This document shows positions 11,591 to 24,500 of a stretch of DNA of 64,000 nucleotides, one piece after another. Each line of letters opens with the position of its first letter. The first letter of the stretch is position 1. The notes under the pieces are model-generated. The model was given only the letters and a program-made list of their open reading frames with translations, was not told where the DNA came from and did no database searches. Source of the DNA: Copromyces sp. CBS 386.78 (Eukaryota > Ascomycota > Sordariomycetes > Sordariales > Sordariaceae); the NCBI GenBank assembly GCA_030685235.1, contig MU839113.1:62001-126000 (forward strand), in the 5' to 3' direction. A program made the position numbers and the translations under genes.

Positions 11591-11668
11591 CCGGCACGGG
11601 ATTCGAACCTGTGGCCCGAAACAGCCGCGAAACGACGCTGGAATGATGACCAAGCCAGCCATGTCGTC
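11591..11668 (-). pseudogene. tRNA-like relic with A-box and B-box sequences
   Basis: On the minus strand there is a perfect B-box GGTTCGAATCC (11599-11609) and an A-box-like TGGCTGGCTTGG (11650-11661). The spacing between the boxes is about 8 bases longer than in a normal tRNA. The presumed acceptor strands pair poorly, the T-stem has an A-C mismatch, and a normal 5-bp anticodon stem with a 7-base loop cannot be drawn. It is best read as a decayed tRNA or tRNA-derived sequence, not a working gene. Confidence 0.3.
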
Positions 11669-11735
11669 AGAACACCGGAAGGATGCAAAACAGCGGCCCC
11701 AGCGCGAGTAAGAGCCAGAACCCGCCTACACGCGC

Positions 11736-13062
11736 TCACCTCCTCTTCCTATGCCCGCGCTTCTCCTTCCCACCCCTCCCTCCTCTCCCACCAGGACCCG
11801 AGGAGTTCTCCATACTCCTAATCTCCCTCGCACTAATCGTCAACTGTGCGCCCCTCATCTTTCCAATACCAGGCATATCCACCGGCCTATCTCCTCCGCC
11901 ACTTCTCTTCTTCCCACTGCTGCTACCACCACCCGACTTGCCCTTGCCCTTTCCAGAGACCTTTTCAAGAATGATACCATTCTCCCTGGCCTCCCTCCTC
12001 CTCTTCTGCTCGTACGTCTCCGCCGCCTTGTTGATACCCTTGCGCATGTTCATGGGCATTTTTTCCTGTTCGAGGACGCTGCCCTTTGCTCCGAGCGCTT
12101 GCATGCGCATGTCCGTCGTCTTCTTGCGGATACGGCCCTCGGCAAAGGCGCGTGTGTTCTTTTCGGTTTCGGCCGCGGCGCTGGAAAGGTAGTGCGAGGC
12201 GTTGCCGCCGGCGGCGGAGAGGATGTGCGACTCGGCGATGAGACGCTGCAGGGCCAGGTCGTTGGCGAGGAAGGCGGCGCTGTCGTCGCCGTCGGCGCCG
12301 TCTTTGTCCTTTTTGGATTTGGTGCTTTGGGAGGAGGCGGAGTCGAGGATGGCGTTGGGGGGTTTGGAGGACTGTGGTTAACGGGTGTTAGCGAACTTAC
12401 GGCCCAAGAAAAGTTAGAGAACTGCAGGAATGAAAAGGACGTACCAAATAAGCCTTCAGCTCCTTCTTCGACATCGTCGACGTATCCATCTTCGACGGGT
12501 CCTTGGAGTAATCCACCACCATCACCTTGGGAGCTTCCTCTTCTTCTTCCGCCTCCTCCTCCTCCTCACTGTCGCTGCCACTATAATCTTCCTCATTATC
12601 CTCATTACCGGAAAAGCCGTCTTCCGAGCCCGAATCTACCGCATCATCGTCGTCAAGTATTTGATCCTCGTCGAAATCGTCACCGTCGTCGTCCCCATCC
12701 TGTTGGGCTTTCCTAGCCTTCTTCTTGCCCGACTTTGATGTCTCGGCCTTTGTTGTCGTAGCAGCACGAGCAATTGGCTTAAACCGAGCCTCGAAAGCGC
12801 GCTGGAAAATGGAAAGGGCGTCGCTGATATCCTGGTCGTCCTCTTCCTCCTTATTCTCCTCTGCTGCCTTCTTCACTGGCTTTTCTTCCTCCTTCTCCTT
12901 CTTCGCTGGCTTCTCCTTCACCTCCTTCTTGGCGGCGGTTTTCTGCTTGATCCTCTTGACGACGTCGTCCTCGGCAGCAACTCTCTTTTTCTTCTTCGCG
13001 CCGCCCTCGGGCTGAAGAGAAGTTACGCTTTTTCGCTTTCCGAGTAGTGTGGCTGACGGCAT
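11736..13062 (-). CDS. faf1: FAF1-like 40S ribosomal assembly factor (DUF4602)
   Basis: The family (yeast Faf1, human C1orf131) acts in nucleolar small-subunit rRNA processing. Model: complement(join(11736..12371, 12445..13062)), 417 residues, one 73-bp intron with GTACGT and ccacag. The N-terminal half is Lys-rich (GGAKKKKR, repeated EKPAKKEK) followed by long Asp/Glu runs, typical of nucleolar proteins. The diagnostic family block is in the C-terminal half: MPMNMRKGINKAAETYEQK followed by RRREARENGIILEK. The C-terminus is Gly/Lys/Arg-rich and basic. I chose the start MPSATLLGKRK at 13062; an in-frame ATG 35 codons upstream (13167) gives an N-terminus that does not resemble the family. Family assignment rests on the C-terminal block. 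Confidence 0.82.
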
Positions 13063-13353
13063 TTTGATCTTTTGGCTGGAGACGACGAGAGACGACGGTA
13101 GGTATGTAGTTGAAATTAAGTTGGTGTCCGCGATTAGGTTGCTGCCGGTTGGTTCGCCGCGGTCCAAAATTTTTGGCTTTGCAGTGGTCCAATGCCGGAC
13201 AAGGGACCATTTGGGGCTTATCGATAAGCTACCTAGCTTTTGATGTTACCTTCTAGCCGAGGTACTGTATGCCAGGGCACTCCCTCCTCATGCAGCTGTG
13301 GAGTCGAGCAACGGATGTGCAGCACTGTGTCCGGCACTGGTAGGGTAGGTAGT

Positions 13354-13641
13354 TGTCAGATTGGCACGTAGGGTGGAGATCAAAAGGTATGTAGTAAAAG
13401 GTGATTAATTCTGGTGATCCTTATCTCTATCCTTCTCGAGAGTTACTAGGGTTTAAGTATAAGATTTAGGGATACTGAGAGGCTAATCCTTATGCGGTAG
13501 TATCGTCAAATAGCTTAGATATCGAATTATAAATATAAGGGGATCTCTATACCGCATATATAGTATATAAAATTATTTAAATAGGGAGGTACCTACTGGA
13601 CTAGAAGTTTGGCTATCTATATATACCCTAATAATTTGATA
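13354..13641. repeat. left LTR of the RIP-degraded retrotransposon
   Basis: It starts TGTCAGATTGGCACG and ends AATTTGATA, where the canonical CA terminus has become TA. The outer (left) part is much less mutated than the corresponding part of the right LTR, while the inner end is more mutated. Confidence 0.92.
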
Positions 13642-16600
13642 TACCCCTTCAATTAAAGATTTTAAGGTAAAGTTGGAGAGAAAATAACTATTAGATATAT
13701 AAAGTTATTCCTAGATTTTAATTGTCTACTACGTTTAAATTTAATATAAAACCCTTATTTTATTCCTTCTTATCCTTTAAAATATTTTTAATAGTTTTTA
13801 TTTTTAATATTCTTCTAAATTCTATATATTTATCTACTAGTAAGACTTTTATTAAATTATTTACTAGCATCTTTTTTATTTTATAGTAATCGACTTTAAT
13901 AAATCCTTTTTAAATCTCTTATTATAATTAGTAATTATAAATATTAATATACCGTAGCTTAGTAATTAGATTATTATTTTCAATGGTAATAAGGCGGATC
14001 GTTTACTAATTATTATATTAAATCGTAGGAGTTGGATTAATAAAGTTTATTAGTCTCTTAATTAGTTTAGCCGTAAAGATCGCTTCTTTAGCGACGAATT
14101 TTAGAATTAATAATTTTATTTCTATTATTAAAATTGTAACTATTGCTTATTTAATAGTTCCTTAATATATAAATCCTCTAAATAGTTTAATTATAAAGCT
14201 TTATAAATTCTTATAATTAAGGCGGTTATTTATAAAGGAAGTATTTAATATTATTTCGAATATATTACTACCCCCTAAAGCTATAGCGAATTCTTTAGTA
14301 GTATAAAGGTAGTATAATATTTTATTTATAATCTTATAATAATTTAGCCCGGGGTTATAATAGTAACGAATTAATCTACTTACTACGAAGGTGATATTTA
14401 ATTTAGTAATAATTATAGTGTATAGTATAGAGCCGATTTTAATTTAATATTAATAAATAGACTTCTTTGAAGCCTTATTTTTATAGGGTATTAATTCCTA
14501 ATTAGTTATAGGAATAAAAGTAGTACGTTAATTGTTAGTAAGGGCGTAGATTTTTTTAAAATACGATTATTAAAATAACTATATTTTCCTTTACTTTCGA
14601 TTTCTAATTATTTTGATATTAAGGAATTATTATAGTTTATTTCCTCTAATAAAGTAATATCGTTATTTTAAGTTGGTTATATATTATTTAACTTTTGCCT
14701 TTCGTCTTTTAGGATAGGCGAAGACGATATTATTTATATAGTAGAAGATAAAGATACCGTTTTTAGTGAGAATGTAAAGTTCTTTAAGGATAAGTTTAAA
14801 ATTATTATCGGTAAAGGTATTAATTAACTCTCGTTACTACAATAATAGTAATCTTTATAATCTATAAAGTACTTTATAAAATTGTAAGATTTTACTTTCT
14901 TTTTAATACCCTAGCGGTATTTTTATAAAGATTTTTTTATTAAGGTTAGTATTAATAAAGGTATTAATTGCATTATATTATATAAGTTCGAGATTAAAAC
15001 GAGTAGCGATAATTATAATAGTTCGGAAAGAGCGTTTAACGAATATTGAAATATACGTTTCCTATCCTATTTTTTACTATTAATCTCTTCGTACGACGAA
15101 TTTTACTTTAACCTTTTTAAATTTCTTATTTTTAAGAAATTTATATAAGTATACTTATATATAATTGAAAATTTGCTTACTTCGAGCTTTAAATTCGTTA
15201 CTATCGACTTCGACCTAAGTTTTTATTTTTTAATGATTTTTTAAGTATTCTTATTTAGTATTAAGGAATTATTATTAAAGAAGGTAATTATTAAAGTTTC
15301 GATATTGTTTTAGTAGTAGTAGAAAATTGTGCCGATATATAATATTAAATTTATTATTTCTAATAAGGCGGTTAAATTAGGCTTTCGTAATAATATCCTC
15401 TTTATAGAAGGCGGTAGGTTAATATAGACGGCCGGCGTTAAACGCTACCTTCTAAAGGGTAAAACCTTTTGTAATAATATCCTTTATATAATTATTTTAG
15501 AAGAGACTAGAAAAGAAGGATAATAAAAATAATATATTAGGAGGAGAAGAATAATTAAAAATATAATTAAATAATATTTTTATCGCATTATAACGTTCTA
15601 TTCCTTATATTTCCTTATTATCTTCCTAATTTACTAGTAAAGTAAAAAGTCGTTTTAGGAATTTATTTATATTAGTATTTTTAAAATCTATTCGGCTACT
15701 AAGGTAATTATAGGTTTTTTAAGGTTAGTTGATTTGTATAAGTAAATTTGCGAATTCGTTAGAAGTAATTTTAAAAGTGGCTCTTTTTTTTAATACGTCC
15801 CTTATAAAGGTAATATCTTTATTAAAGATTATATCTCTTATATTAATTATTTAATTAGTATAAAAGTTCTAAATTCAATAAATAGAAGAGGATGAATACT
15901 TAATGAAATAGCCGATTTATACCTTTAAATTATATTTCTTTCGCCTTTCTTTTTTAAATTGGGCGGTAATAATTATAATATAAACTTTATAATTATAGAC
16001 CTTAAAATATAATAAATCTAATTTGCGTAGAATTATAAAATTACGTTAATAGGTAATAATTATATAGAAACGTTCGTATAGGGATTTCCAATCGTAGAAA
16101 TAGTAAGGAGATTTATTAGCGAAATATATAGTTATAGAAGTAATTTCTAACTATATATTTTCTAGGATCTTTAAACTCTAAACTATTGCTCTCCCTTTCT
16201 CTTTAATTATACCCCCTAAACATTTAACCCCGCTATTTTAAATTTAAATATTAGGTACGCAAACTTCAATTTAAACTCCTCTAATAGCGAAGAAATTTTC
16301 AACAGTTTGAAATCTAATAATTTCGTTATCGTATTCAACGTATTATAGTTTGATATTATATCGGTTTTCGAAAATAATAAATAAATCGGTTAGAATAATA
16401 ATAAAAAATACTACTATCCTATCTTTAAAGTAATAATTCTAAATATAGCCGGTATACCAATAGGTAATAAATATAACGCTAATATAACCTATTTTACTAA
16501 ATTTAAAATTAAAGAAATCGATAGCTAATCTTTCCCTTAGACTATTACTTCGTAATTTGTACCGTCGTATAATTTGCCGTTTAATCTTTAAAATAATATA

Positions 16601-18815
16601 CGCATTATATTAAACGGTTAATAGTCCTTTGAAATATATTCCCTTAATATTATAAAAATAATTGAATATTTAAGGACTATAGTAATTAAAGCGATAATAT
16701 TAGAAGTAGCCACTCTTTTTATAATATTTACAACCGGTATAGGAATTAAATTAATTCCTTTTTATAAAAAAATTAACTTATATTTTAATAAGGGGGAGAT
16801 TTTCGAAAATCGTTTAACTATATCGTATAAATAGTTTATAGAAGAGCGTATAATTTGGGGATTATAAATAATTATTAAGTGGCTTATAATCCTAATAATA
16901 CCTTTATTATTGTAAGAGTTAGAGAAATACGAAGTTAATTATAAAATCTAATATAAAGGCTATATCTTTTAACTTCAACCTCTTTAAACCGTTCTTCCTT
17001 TAAATAGTAATATTAATTGTTTTATACCCTTAAATCGGTATAATTAAATTACTAACTTAAAGAACTTCTCTATAAGAGGTTCGTCGAAATAAAGTAAAGC
17101 GGGAAATCTCGTTAAAAATATATATTGAATTTCTAGAGTCGAGAATCGCGCAATTTTTAAGTAAGTAAGTCGTATCCTTACCTTCCCTTATTTAGAGGGT
17201 TATTTAATTAATATTAAAAGTAATATAATAAACGCTTTTATATACGGGTTAATTTTAGGAATTATCGTTATTAATATTATTAGCTTCCTAATCCATTTAA
17301 CGATCCTCGTCGTTACTAGGGTCGTTGCCAAATTCCTCCGTAAGAGGAATACTATATTACTTTACTAATTGCTTATAAAAGACTTCAATTTTACAACGGA
17401 ATTAATTATTAGTTTAAAAATTCTTCCTAATAATTTTATAAATATCTTAATTTCTTTTCTAATTAATTTTTACTAAATAAAAGAAGAAATACTAATATTT
17501 CTTATATAAATAGATATTTCGCTTATAAGCTTTATAGCGAAAAAAGGATTCGGTTAAATTAATTCGTTTCTTTTTATTTTAATTTGGCTTATTTTAATAG
17601 GAATTCCTATTATCGATTTTACTTTTATTTAGGGTTAATCCAAATCCGAAGCCTCCCCTTTTAATATTTTAAACTTTGTTCGTTAATATAGTAGGGGTTT
17701 TCTCGTAGATTCCTATCCTTCGAAAGTTTTTAGAAATTATACGAAAGTTTAGTATATTTTCTTCGATTTAAATAAGGTAATAACGGCTAACGCTAGTTAT
17801 TTATAGGGGGCGGACTATACTAAAATATATAAGTAGGTCGTTAAACTAAGCGTTGGCTTAAATAGCTTTAGGGATTTTATAGCGTTTAACTAATATTATA
17901 AGGGTATTCTATCCGTTAATCTACTTTACTATACCTTTTTTAAGTACTTTATTAAGGGTTTTAAAATAATTGTAATAAACCCGACGAATATTTGTTTAAA
18001 TATTAATAGGGCGGTAATTATATATTCGTTTAAAAGTAATAAACTAGGTTAGGGTTGGTTCTAAAGTTTCGAAAGCGCTAGTTTTTAATTTAAAGTTAAT
18101 AATCTCTTATATTTAAATTTAAATTTTACTATTATAAAATTTAAAATTACTAACAATTTTATATTATAGGTTATTAGAATTTTAATCGTTGAAGAATTAA
18201 TTTTTATTAATTTAAGTAAAGTTAAATAGGGATATTAATAAGTTTCTAGTTTAATCTTCAATAAATTTACTAATAATTTTAATAATATAGGGCGCTTAAA
18301 TACCTTTTTAAATACCCGAATTAGTAGAGGTTATTATTAAAAGTATTACTATAGAAGATAATACTATTACTCGTATTATAAGGCGAGGAATAAATGTGGC
18401 AATAGAAGAATAATTAATATCGTTTACTCCTTTAAAGGTATTTAAATAAACGTATTAAAGGGTACCGTTTTTCAACCTCGTAATATTTACTTATATTAAA
18501 GCAATATAGGTAGTTACCGTAGCGGAGAAAGAATATAAGGAAAGGGATTATTTATTAAAAATAGGGGCTAATTTTCTACTTAAGAGGTAATTAATTAATT
18601 AATACCCTTCGGCGAAATTAAGAAATTCGTTTTCTTAATCCTTATATTTATTAAATATATTAAAATAAGCATAGGAAGTCTTAATAGAGGAATTAATAGT
18701 AGGAAGAATTATTATAATTATTTTAATTAATAGTATTAATATAGAAGGTAAGTAAAATATAAGTACTTTTCTAAATAGTCTCGTAACGTAGCAATTCGAT
18801 ACTTAAATTATTAAT

Positions 18816-19103
18816 TATTAAATTAGTACGTAGGGTGGAAATTAAAAGGTATATAATAAAAGGTAATTAATTCTAATAATCCTTATCTCTATCCTTCTCG
18901 AGAATTACTAGGATTTAAGTATAAGATCCAAGGATATTAGGAGGCTAATCCTTATACGGTAATATTATTAGATAATTTAAATATCGAATTATAAGTATAA
19001 GGGGATCTCTATACCGTATATACAGTATATGAGGTTATTTAAATAGGGAGGTACCTACTGGACTAGAAGTCTGGCCATCCATGCACACCCTGATAATCTG
19101 ACA
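18816..19103. repeat. right LTR of the RIP-degraded retrotransposon
   Basis: It starts TATTAAATTAGTACG (the RIP-changed version of the left LTR start) and ends AATCTGACA with an intact CA terminus. The last 60 bases, toward his6, are almost unmutated. The shared core TATCTCTATCCTTCTCGAGA makes the alignment with the left LTR unambiguous. Confidence 0.92.
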
Positions 19104-19309
19104 GTAGTAGAGGTAGGTACCTCTAGCGGGACACCTTCCCGCAGGGGCAGCATAGGGCTACCCCACTGAAATATAGCGGGCCGCATCCCTTAACCAAACG
19201 CTCAGATGAACCTCACCTTCCTGCGTCACCTCAGTTAAGACTCACCCTTACTTACCCCAACATCAACCATATATCACCAACTAACCGTTCAACCACCACT
19301 CACAAAAAA

Positions 19310-20506
19310 ATGACGCGTTTCCGCCCCTGCATCGACCTCCACGCCGGGCAGGTAAAGCAAATCGTCGGCGGCACCCTCGACAGCGCCACCTCGGAGCTCA
19401 AGACCAACTTTGTCTCTCCCCACCCGCCCGCCTATTTCGCCAAGCTGTACCGCGACAATGAGTTGACGGGTGCGCATGTCATCATGTTGGGCCCCGGAAA
19501 TAAGGAGGCGGCCCTGGAGAGCCTGAAGGCCTGGCCGGGTGGCTTGCAGGTCGGAGGGGGGATTACGGATGGGAATGCGAGGGAGTGGGTGGAGGCGGGT
19601 GCTGAGAAGGTTTGTTCATTTTTGTTCTGTTTTTGGGTTATTGGGTTTTTGGTGTGTTTTGGTTTTGGATGTTTTATTTTGGGGGCGGTAATGGATTGGG
19701 TCGCTTTTGCTTTTCGGTTTTGTTTTTGGTTGTGAGGGTGCATGTTCTCATCTTTCTCATGTTTTCACGGGGATATGTTTGTTTACTTTCATAAAGGGGC
19801 ATTTTTGCGTGCCTCCCACCCGTGGACTCGCGAGCCACTATCCGGGTCATACCATTTTCTCTTTCACAAGATCAATCGCTAAAGATGCTACTATAGGTCA
19901 TCATAACCTCCTACCTCTTCCCCAACGGCAAGTTCTCCCAATCCCACCTCGACGCCGTCCTCGCCGCCCTCGACGGCGACAAGTCCAAGCTGGTCATCGA
20001 CCTTAGCTGTCGCCGCCAGGGAGAAGACAAGTGGTTCGTCGCCATGAACAAGTGGCAGACTATTACCGACATGGAAGTGAGCGAGGGTAAGTTTCCGGTC
20101 CTTATCTCCTCCCATCACCCATCTCCCATCTCGCATCTCTTCACTCCTTCACTCCTTTCTTTCCTCCTCTGGTTCCGGTTCTTGCTGATGACTCACTCCA
20201 AAAATTTCCAAAATCACAACAGAATCCATCAAAGCCCTAGAGCCCTACTGCTCCGAATTCCTCATCCACGCCGCCGACAACGAAGGCCTGCAAAAGGGCA
20301 TCGACGAGAAGCTTGTCCAGAAGCTGTCCGAGTGGTGTTCCATCCCCGTAACTTATGCCGGAGGCGGTCGCAACCTGGATGACTTGGAGGCGGTCAAGAG
20401 GCTGAGTGGTGGCAAGGTTGACTTGACTATCGGCAGCGCGCTGGATTGCTTTGGTGGGAAGGGTGTTACGCTGCAGGAGTGTGTGGACTGGAATCGGAGG
20501 CAGTGA
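19310..20506 (+). CDS. his6: ProFAR isomerase, HIS6/HisA family (histidine biosynthesis)
   Basis: This enzyme converts N'-ProFAR to PRFAR, the fourth step of histidine biosynthesis, with a TIM-barrel fold. Model: join(19310..19609, 19897..20086, 20223..20506), 257 residues against about 260 in yeast His6. The N-terminus [18 protein letters not shown] carries the first catalytic Asp (residue 9), and LVIDLSCRR carries the second (Asp135). Phosphate-binding loops are seen as [12 protein letters not shown] and [11 protein letters not shown]. The final block [11 protein letters not shown] completes the barrel. Intron 1 is unusually long for this region (287 bp), with gtttgt and ctatag; intron 2 has gtaagt and aacag. 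The symbol follows yeast. The promoter must lie in the 206 bp between a RIP-degraded retrotransposon and the start codon, or extend into it. Confidence 0.95.
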
Positions 20507-21536
20507 GTTGTTCATGAGTGGTATGAGGTGATGTTTGGATAAGAAAGTAAGGAAGGGGGTGGGTGTTGTGTACATAAAGAGGTGGTTGGTTATATACCCT
20601 TGGGTGTAACCTGGTCCATACACGACTTGAAGTGTTTCGATGTTGTCACGACACTGACCCAAATGCACTCAACACAACGGAGCGATCTTCATGAGGGCAA
20701 ATCCAGGTGGCTATTATGGATGCTGCTCTAGTAACTACAATTGCACCTAGAAGGGCAGAAAACGCATGGCCGTCTAAAATGTTTAACTTATAGCCAGAAA
20801 TTGCATCTCTTTACTCTTATTTCTTGTGTTCTCACTACTCTACTAACAAGACATCCATAAACCAACAGGATTAGGAAGGGGGCACCAGCCCAAAGTAGAC
20901 AATGAAGAGTAAGTACTGTAGGTACTAAATGGTATGTGTTACTCGGCAACGTGTGTGTGCTTTCTCTGCTCAAACAATTGGCAACATAGAATAGCCAGCG
21001 GCAAATAAACAATGCGCCAGCAAGCTTCCATTCCATATCCAGATCAGTCCGGCAAGAAGGAAGAGAGATATGTAAAAACAGACACAACAACTCCTCCGAC
21101 AAAAACAGTAGTATGAATAACCTTGGCCCATTTGAAGCGAAGAAAGAAAAGAAGTTTCAGCGAGGCTATGCGACGCTTGCTATCCACCCATCGCCAAAAC
21201 ATGCCAGAGCCAGAATCAAATATACCAGACAGCCGCAATGCAACCAAATGCCACAATGTATGCAATGTAGCGTGCATCCCCTGAATCCCGCGCTTCGCTA
21301 ATCAACGGGCAGCAAGCGAGAAGCACGACCATGATCATCATCACCTATGATGTCATACTTCCATGCGGTGCTCCATCACCCGGTTCCGAGCACCGGTCTT
21401 TTCAACCCCAAAACGCAACCCTTCCCAAGCATCATCTGTTCGTTTTTGGCCCCCCATCTTCTCATATCTCTTCACAACATGTTCTCGTGACTCAACATTA
21501 TAATAATTGTTCGGCGCGAACGCGAGCCAGCCCGAC
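20507..21536. other. convergent intergenic region, his6 / bud-4
   Basis: One kilobase lies between two convergent stop codons and should contain both 3' UTRs. I see no gene, RNA or repeat. Confidence 0.5.
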
Positions 21537-24500
21537 TTATACAAGACTGCTCTTCGTCCTCGAGTGCACCCGTCGGCCCTCGGCACGCCTGCGGATCGTC
21601 TCCTCTCTCTTGAGCACCAACTCGCACCACTTGCCCTTCAACTTGGACAGAGTGCCCGTTACCGTATCGTCATCGGAAGCAAGAATGGTGTCACGACCAA
21701 TGACTTCGCCGAGAACCTTCATCCAGCCCTCCTTCTCCTCAGTGCTGTCGGCGTAGAAGTCGATCAACTCGCCGTTATTGAAGCGAATCCGGAACCCTTC
21801 CTCGACAAACATGTAGCCTTCTTCGTCCTCGGCGAACGCAGAGCGACGGCGCTTGCCGTTTTTGCCGGTGATTTCTTTCTCCATGAGGGCGCGCCGATCA
21901 TCGATAAGCCGCTTGGCATTCGCGAGGTTGATGGTTGCTCGTGGCTGTCGAGTTGCCTCGTGATAGGCGGTCAGCTTAGTACCAACCAACTTGAAGTAAC
22001 GGCGACGCCAATACTGCGACGGATGTTAGCAAGCGAGCCAACAGATTATGGAATATGGACGAGAACATACCGGGCAATCTCCACCCTGCTGGCTGAGGAC
22101 ACCTTCCCAAGATTGGGCCAGGCGCTCCTCAGCAGCCTTCATCTCGCGAATGCACGAGTTCATGCTCTTAGGCATGTCCTCATCGGTCGCTCCCTTGGGG
22201 CGAGGTACAAAAAGCAGCTGGAGTTCCAGCTTTCCGATCTTATACGGCGCACGGCGAACAGGCCCGGTACTACCGCGCTTGCTCTTGACGCTTGAGGCGA
22301 AACCGGCCTCTTCGGTCGCCCACTCGTTGAAGGCTGCAACATCCACTGTATATGGGCGTCCGAAACAGCGGGATTCGTGCTCCTTGAGGCAGACATACGA
22401 ACGAGCGAAGCTTCCATCTTCGGCGGCCAAGGGGGAGAGAAGGTCCCATGCGGTGGGCTGAGTCTTCATTTGCCGGGCAGCGGCTTCACGCTGCTGTTGC
22501 GCCAGGCGTTCTTCCTCTTCCTTCTGCCGCATCTCCATCTCGCGCCTCTTCTTTGGCGAAGCAAACACTCTGCTGAAGGTCGACGTCTTGGCCTTGGTGA
22601 TCTTGGCAGGAGATGGTATCGCCTTTTGCTTGACCGGGGCGGGCTTCTCCAGTTTAACGTTGAGGGTCAACTGGAATTCCAGATCGTTGGGTACAACAAG
22701 TTCGAACTCTTGGCCGATGGGTGCATTTCTGGCAAGCTCCAACCAAGCAGTCGTGACACAGTGAACGCCGTTGTCCAGAGTCAAGGCAAACCAAGTCCGT
22801 TCGTCTACAGCACAGTTAGTCAAGCCCCATTTCGTCGCCAAAGCAGGAAACTTACTCTTTGGGATGGGCAGGTCGAGATCCTTCACGCCCATCACCTTGA
22901 CGAACAAACGACCTCTCTCCCCGCTCTCTGGACCCTCCATACCAGCATTGAGGTCCTCTTCGATTATTGAGGTTGTTGCCGTGGCATTACTCTCCTGGCC
23001 AGGAAGTGGTGGTACCGGCCCGGTGGTACTGGGTCGTTTCTTAAGACTCCTCTTTCTCGGTTGAGGATTCCAAGGCTCGACTGTCCACGACTGAGGACGA
23101 TTCGCCTTCACGGGTGAGCCGCCCGCGGATCGGTAGCCGTTACGGGAATCGTCACCATCCTTATCGCTGGCAGTGACCATTTTGGTGTTCTGTCGCATAA
23201 GGTAACCGCGCTGTTTACGAGTTGTGACGTTAGCATCGAGGGGTACATCTTGTACAAATGGGTCGGGGTCGGGTTTGCTTTTGCTCTCGGACGCTTGTCC
23301 AGGGAAAGTAAAGCCTCCGGTCGTGGTGTGGGATTTATTTAGGAAATTGTCAAAAACAACCTTTTGCGCCTCAATCACCCTCTCGAAATCACTCTCGAGG
23401 CTGAGGCCAACATCAATATCTAGGGTGAGGCTGCGGTTTTTAAAGCTGGGATGGCGCATCATGTAATCATCAACCGAGGCTCCCAGGAGTTCAGGCTCCA
23501 TATCCTTCGAGATACGGCTACGATGGCGTTCTGGAATCTGGGGGATGGTTGGGACTTCACGGCTAACGTGGCGACGAGCCTCACGCATGCTTTCAATGTC
23601 GGCAGGTGTCGCCGACGGCCGAGTCTTCAACTTGGAGCCAGACGCCGACTTGATGGTCGCAACTGTTTCCGGGATGGCCGGCGATGCGCGAGCTTCTTCT
23701 TCATCACTGTCGGGCATGGGGCGGTGAATCACAGACTCTGGGGTACCTGGCTCTTCCTCGTACTCATCCTCCTCATCAGGGTCTCCCCAACCGGAGCCGT
23801 CATACTCGGGCTTTGACAGCACCTTTTTCATCTTGGGCGTCTCTGGTCTCTGCTCGATGTGGATTTCGGGCACGGCCTGCTTCTCCGTTTCTTTGCCCTT
23901 CTCAGACTCGGCGACAACTTGCTCAGGCTCCGCTTCCTTCTCCGGCTCAGCAGGTTTGCTCATGAATGATTCCAAGCCCTCGGCAAAATCTCCGTCCTCG
24001 TTTTCTTTGGAAAGCTCCAGGGAACCGCTCATGGAGGAGGAAGAGATGTCTCTTACCGCGGGCGGTTCAATTGCAGGGGTAATTGATGCCCTCGGAGTGG
24101 ACACCTGATCGTCCTCATGATCATCCTTCTCGGGATCTGTGCCCATAGAGTACTGGCTTTCGGTTTCATCGTCATGGTGTATCTCGGATGCATCCGCCTC
24201 GCTGTCGACAGTCTCGGTATGATCATACGTATCCGCAACCGAATAGTCGTCTTCACTGTCGTAATCATGATGTGGGCGTTTGATGATAACGCTTCCCTCT
24301 TCCTCGCTGTCAGTTTCATCGCTGATGTCCGAGTCCTCAGTGTCCTCAGTGCTAGGTATCGGCACATCCGGGTCGTAGGCACCTGATTGTCTAGGGGGGG
24401 ACAGGGTTGTAGGGTCAGAGAAGTTATAATCCGACTCCCGTTCACCATTACCGTTAACCCGACGCAGAATCGATTCGCGCGAGATACGCGGCGGCAGTTG

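Larger units (their letters stand above)
10332..11735. other. intergenic region upstream of the coiled-coil gene
   Basis: This 1.4-kb stretch holds an imperfect direct duplication (10393-10555) and a tRNA-like relic (11591-11668). Several overlapping open frames on the minus strand near 10520-11000 are rich in Ser/His/Thr and look non-coding. Confidence 0.45.
13354..19103. mobile_element. LTR retrotransposon, complete but destroyed by RIP
   Basis: A 5750-bp element is bounded by two 288-bp direct repeats and a perfect 5-bp target duplication GTAGT (13349-13353 and 19104-19108). The left edge begins TGTCAGATT and the right edge ends AATCTGACA, the expected TG...CA termini extended to 9-bp inverted repeats. 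The interior is extremely AT-rich and has no open frame of note. Differences between the two LTRs are almost all C/T or G/A, as expected from RIP. Gag and Pol cannot be recognised, and neither the primer binding site after 13641 nor the polypurine tract before 18816 is legible, so Gypsy versus Copia and the orientation are undetermined. It is immobile. It ends 206 bp from the HIS6-type start codon. Confidence 0.93.

Noticed and set aside
1..19103. CRISPR array or prokaryotic operon features
   Set aside because: Introns, gene families and RIP show a fungal nuclear genome; no regularly spaced repeats exist.
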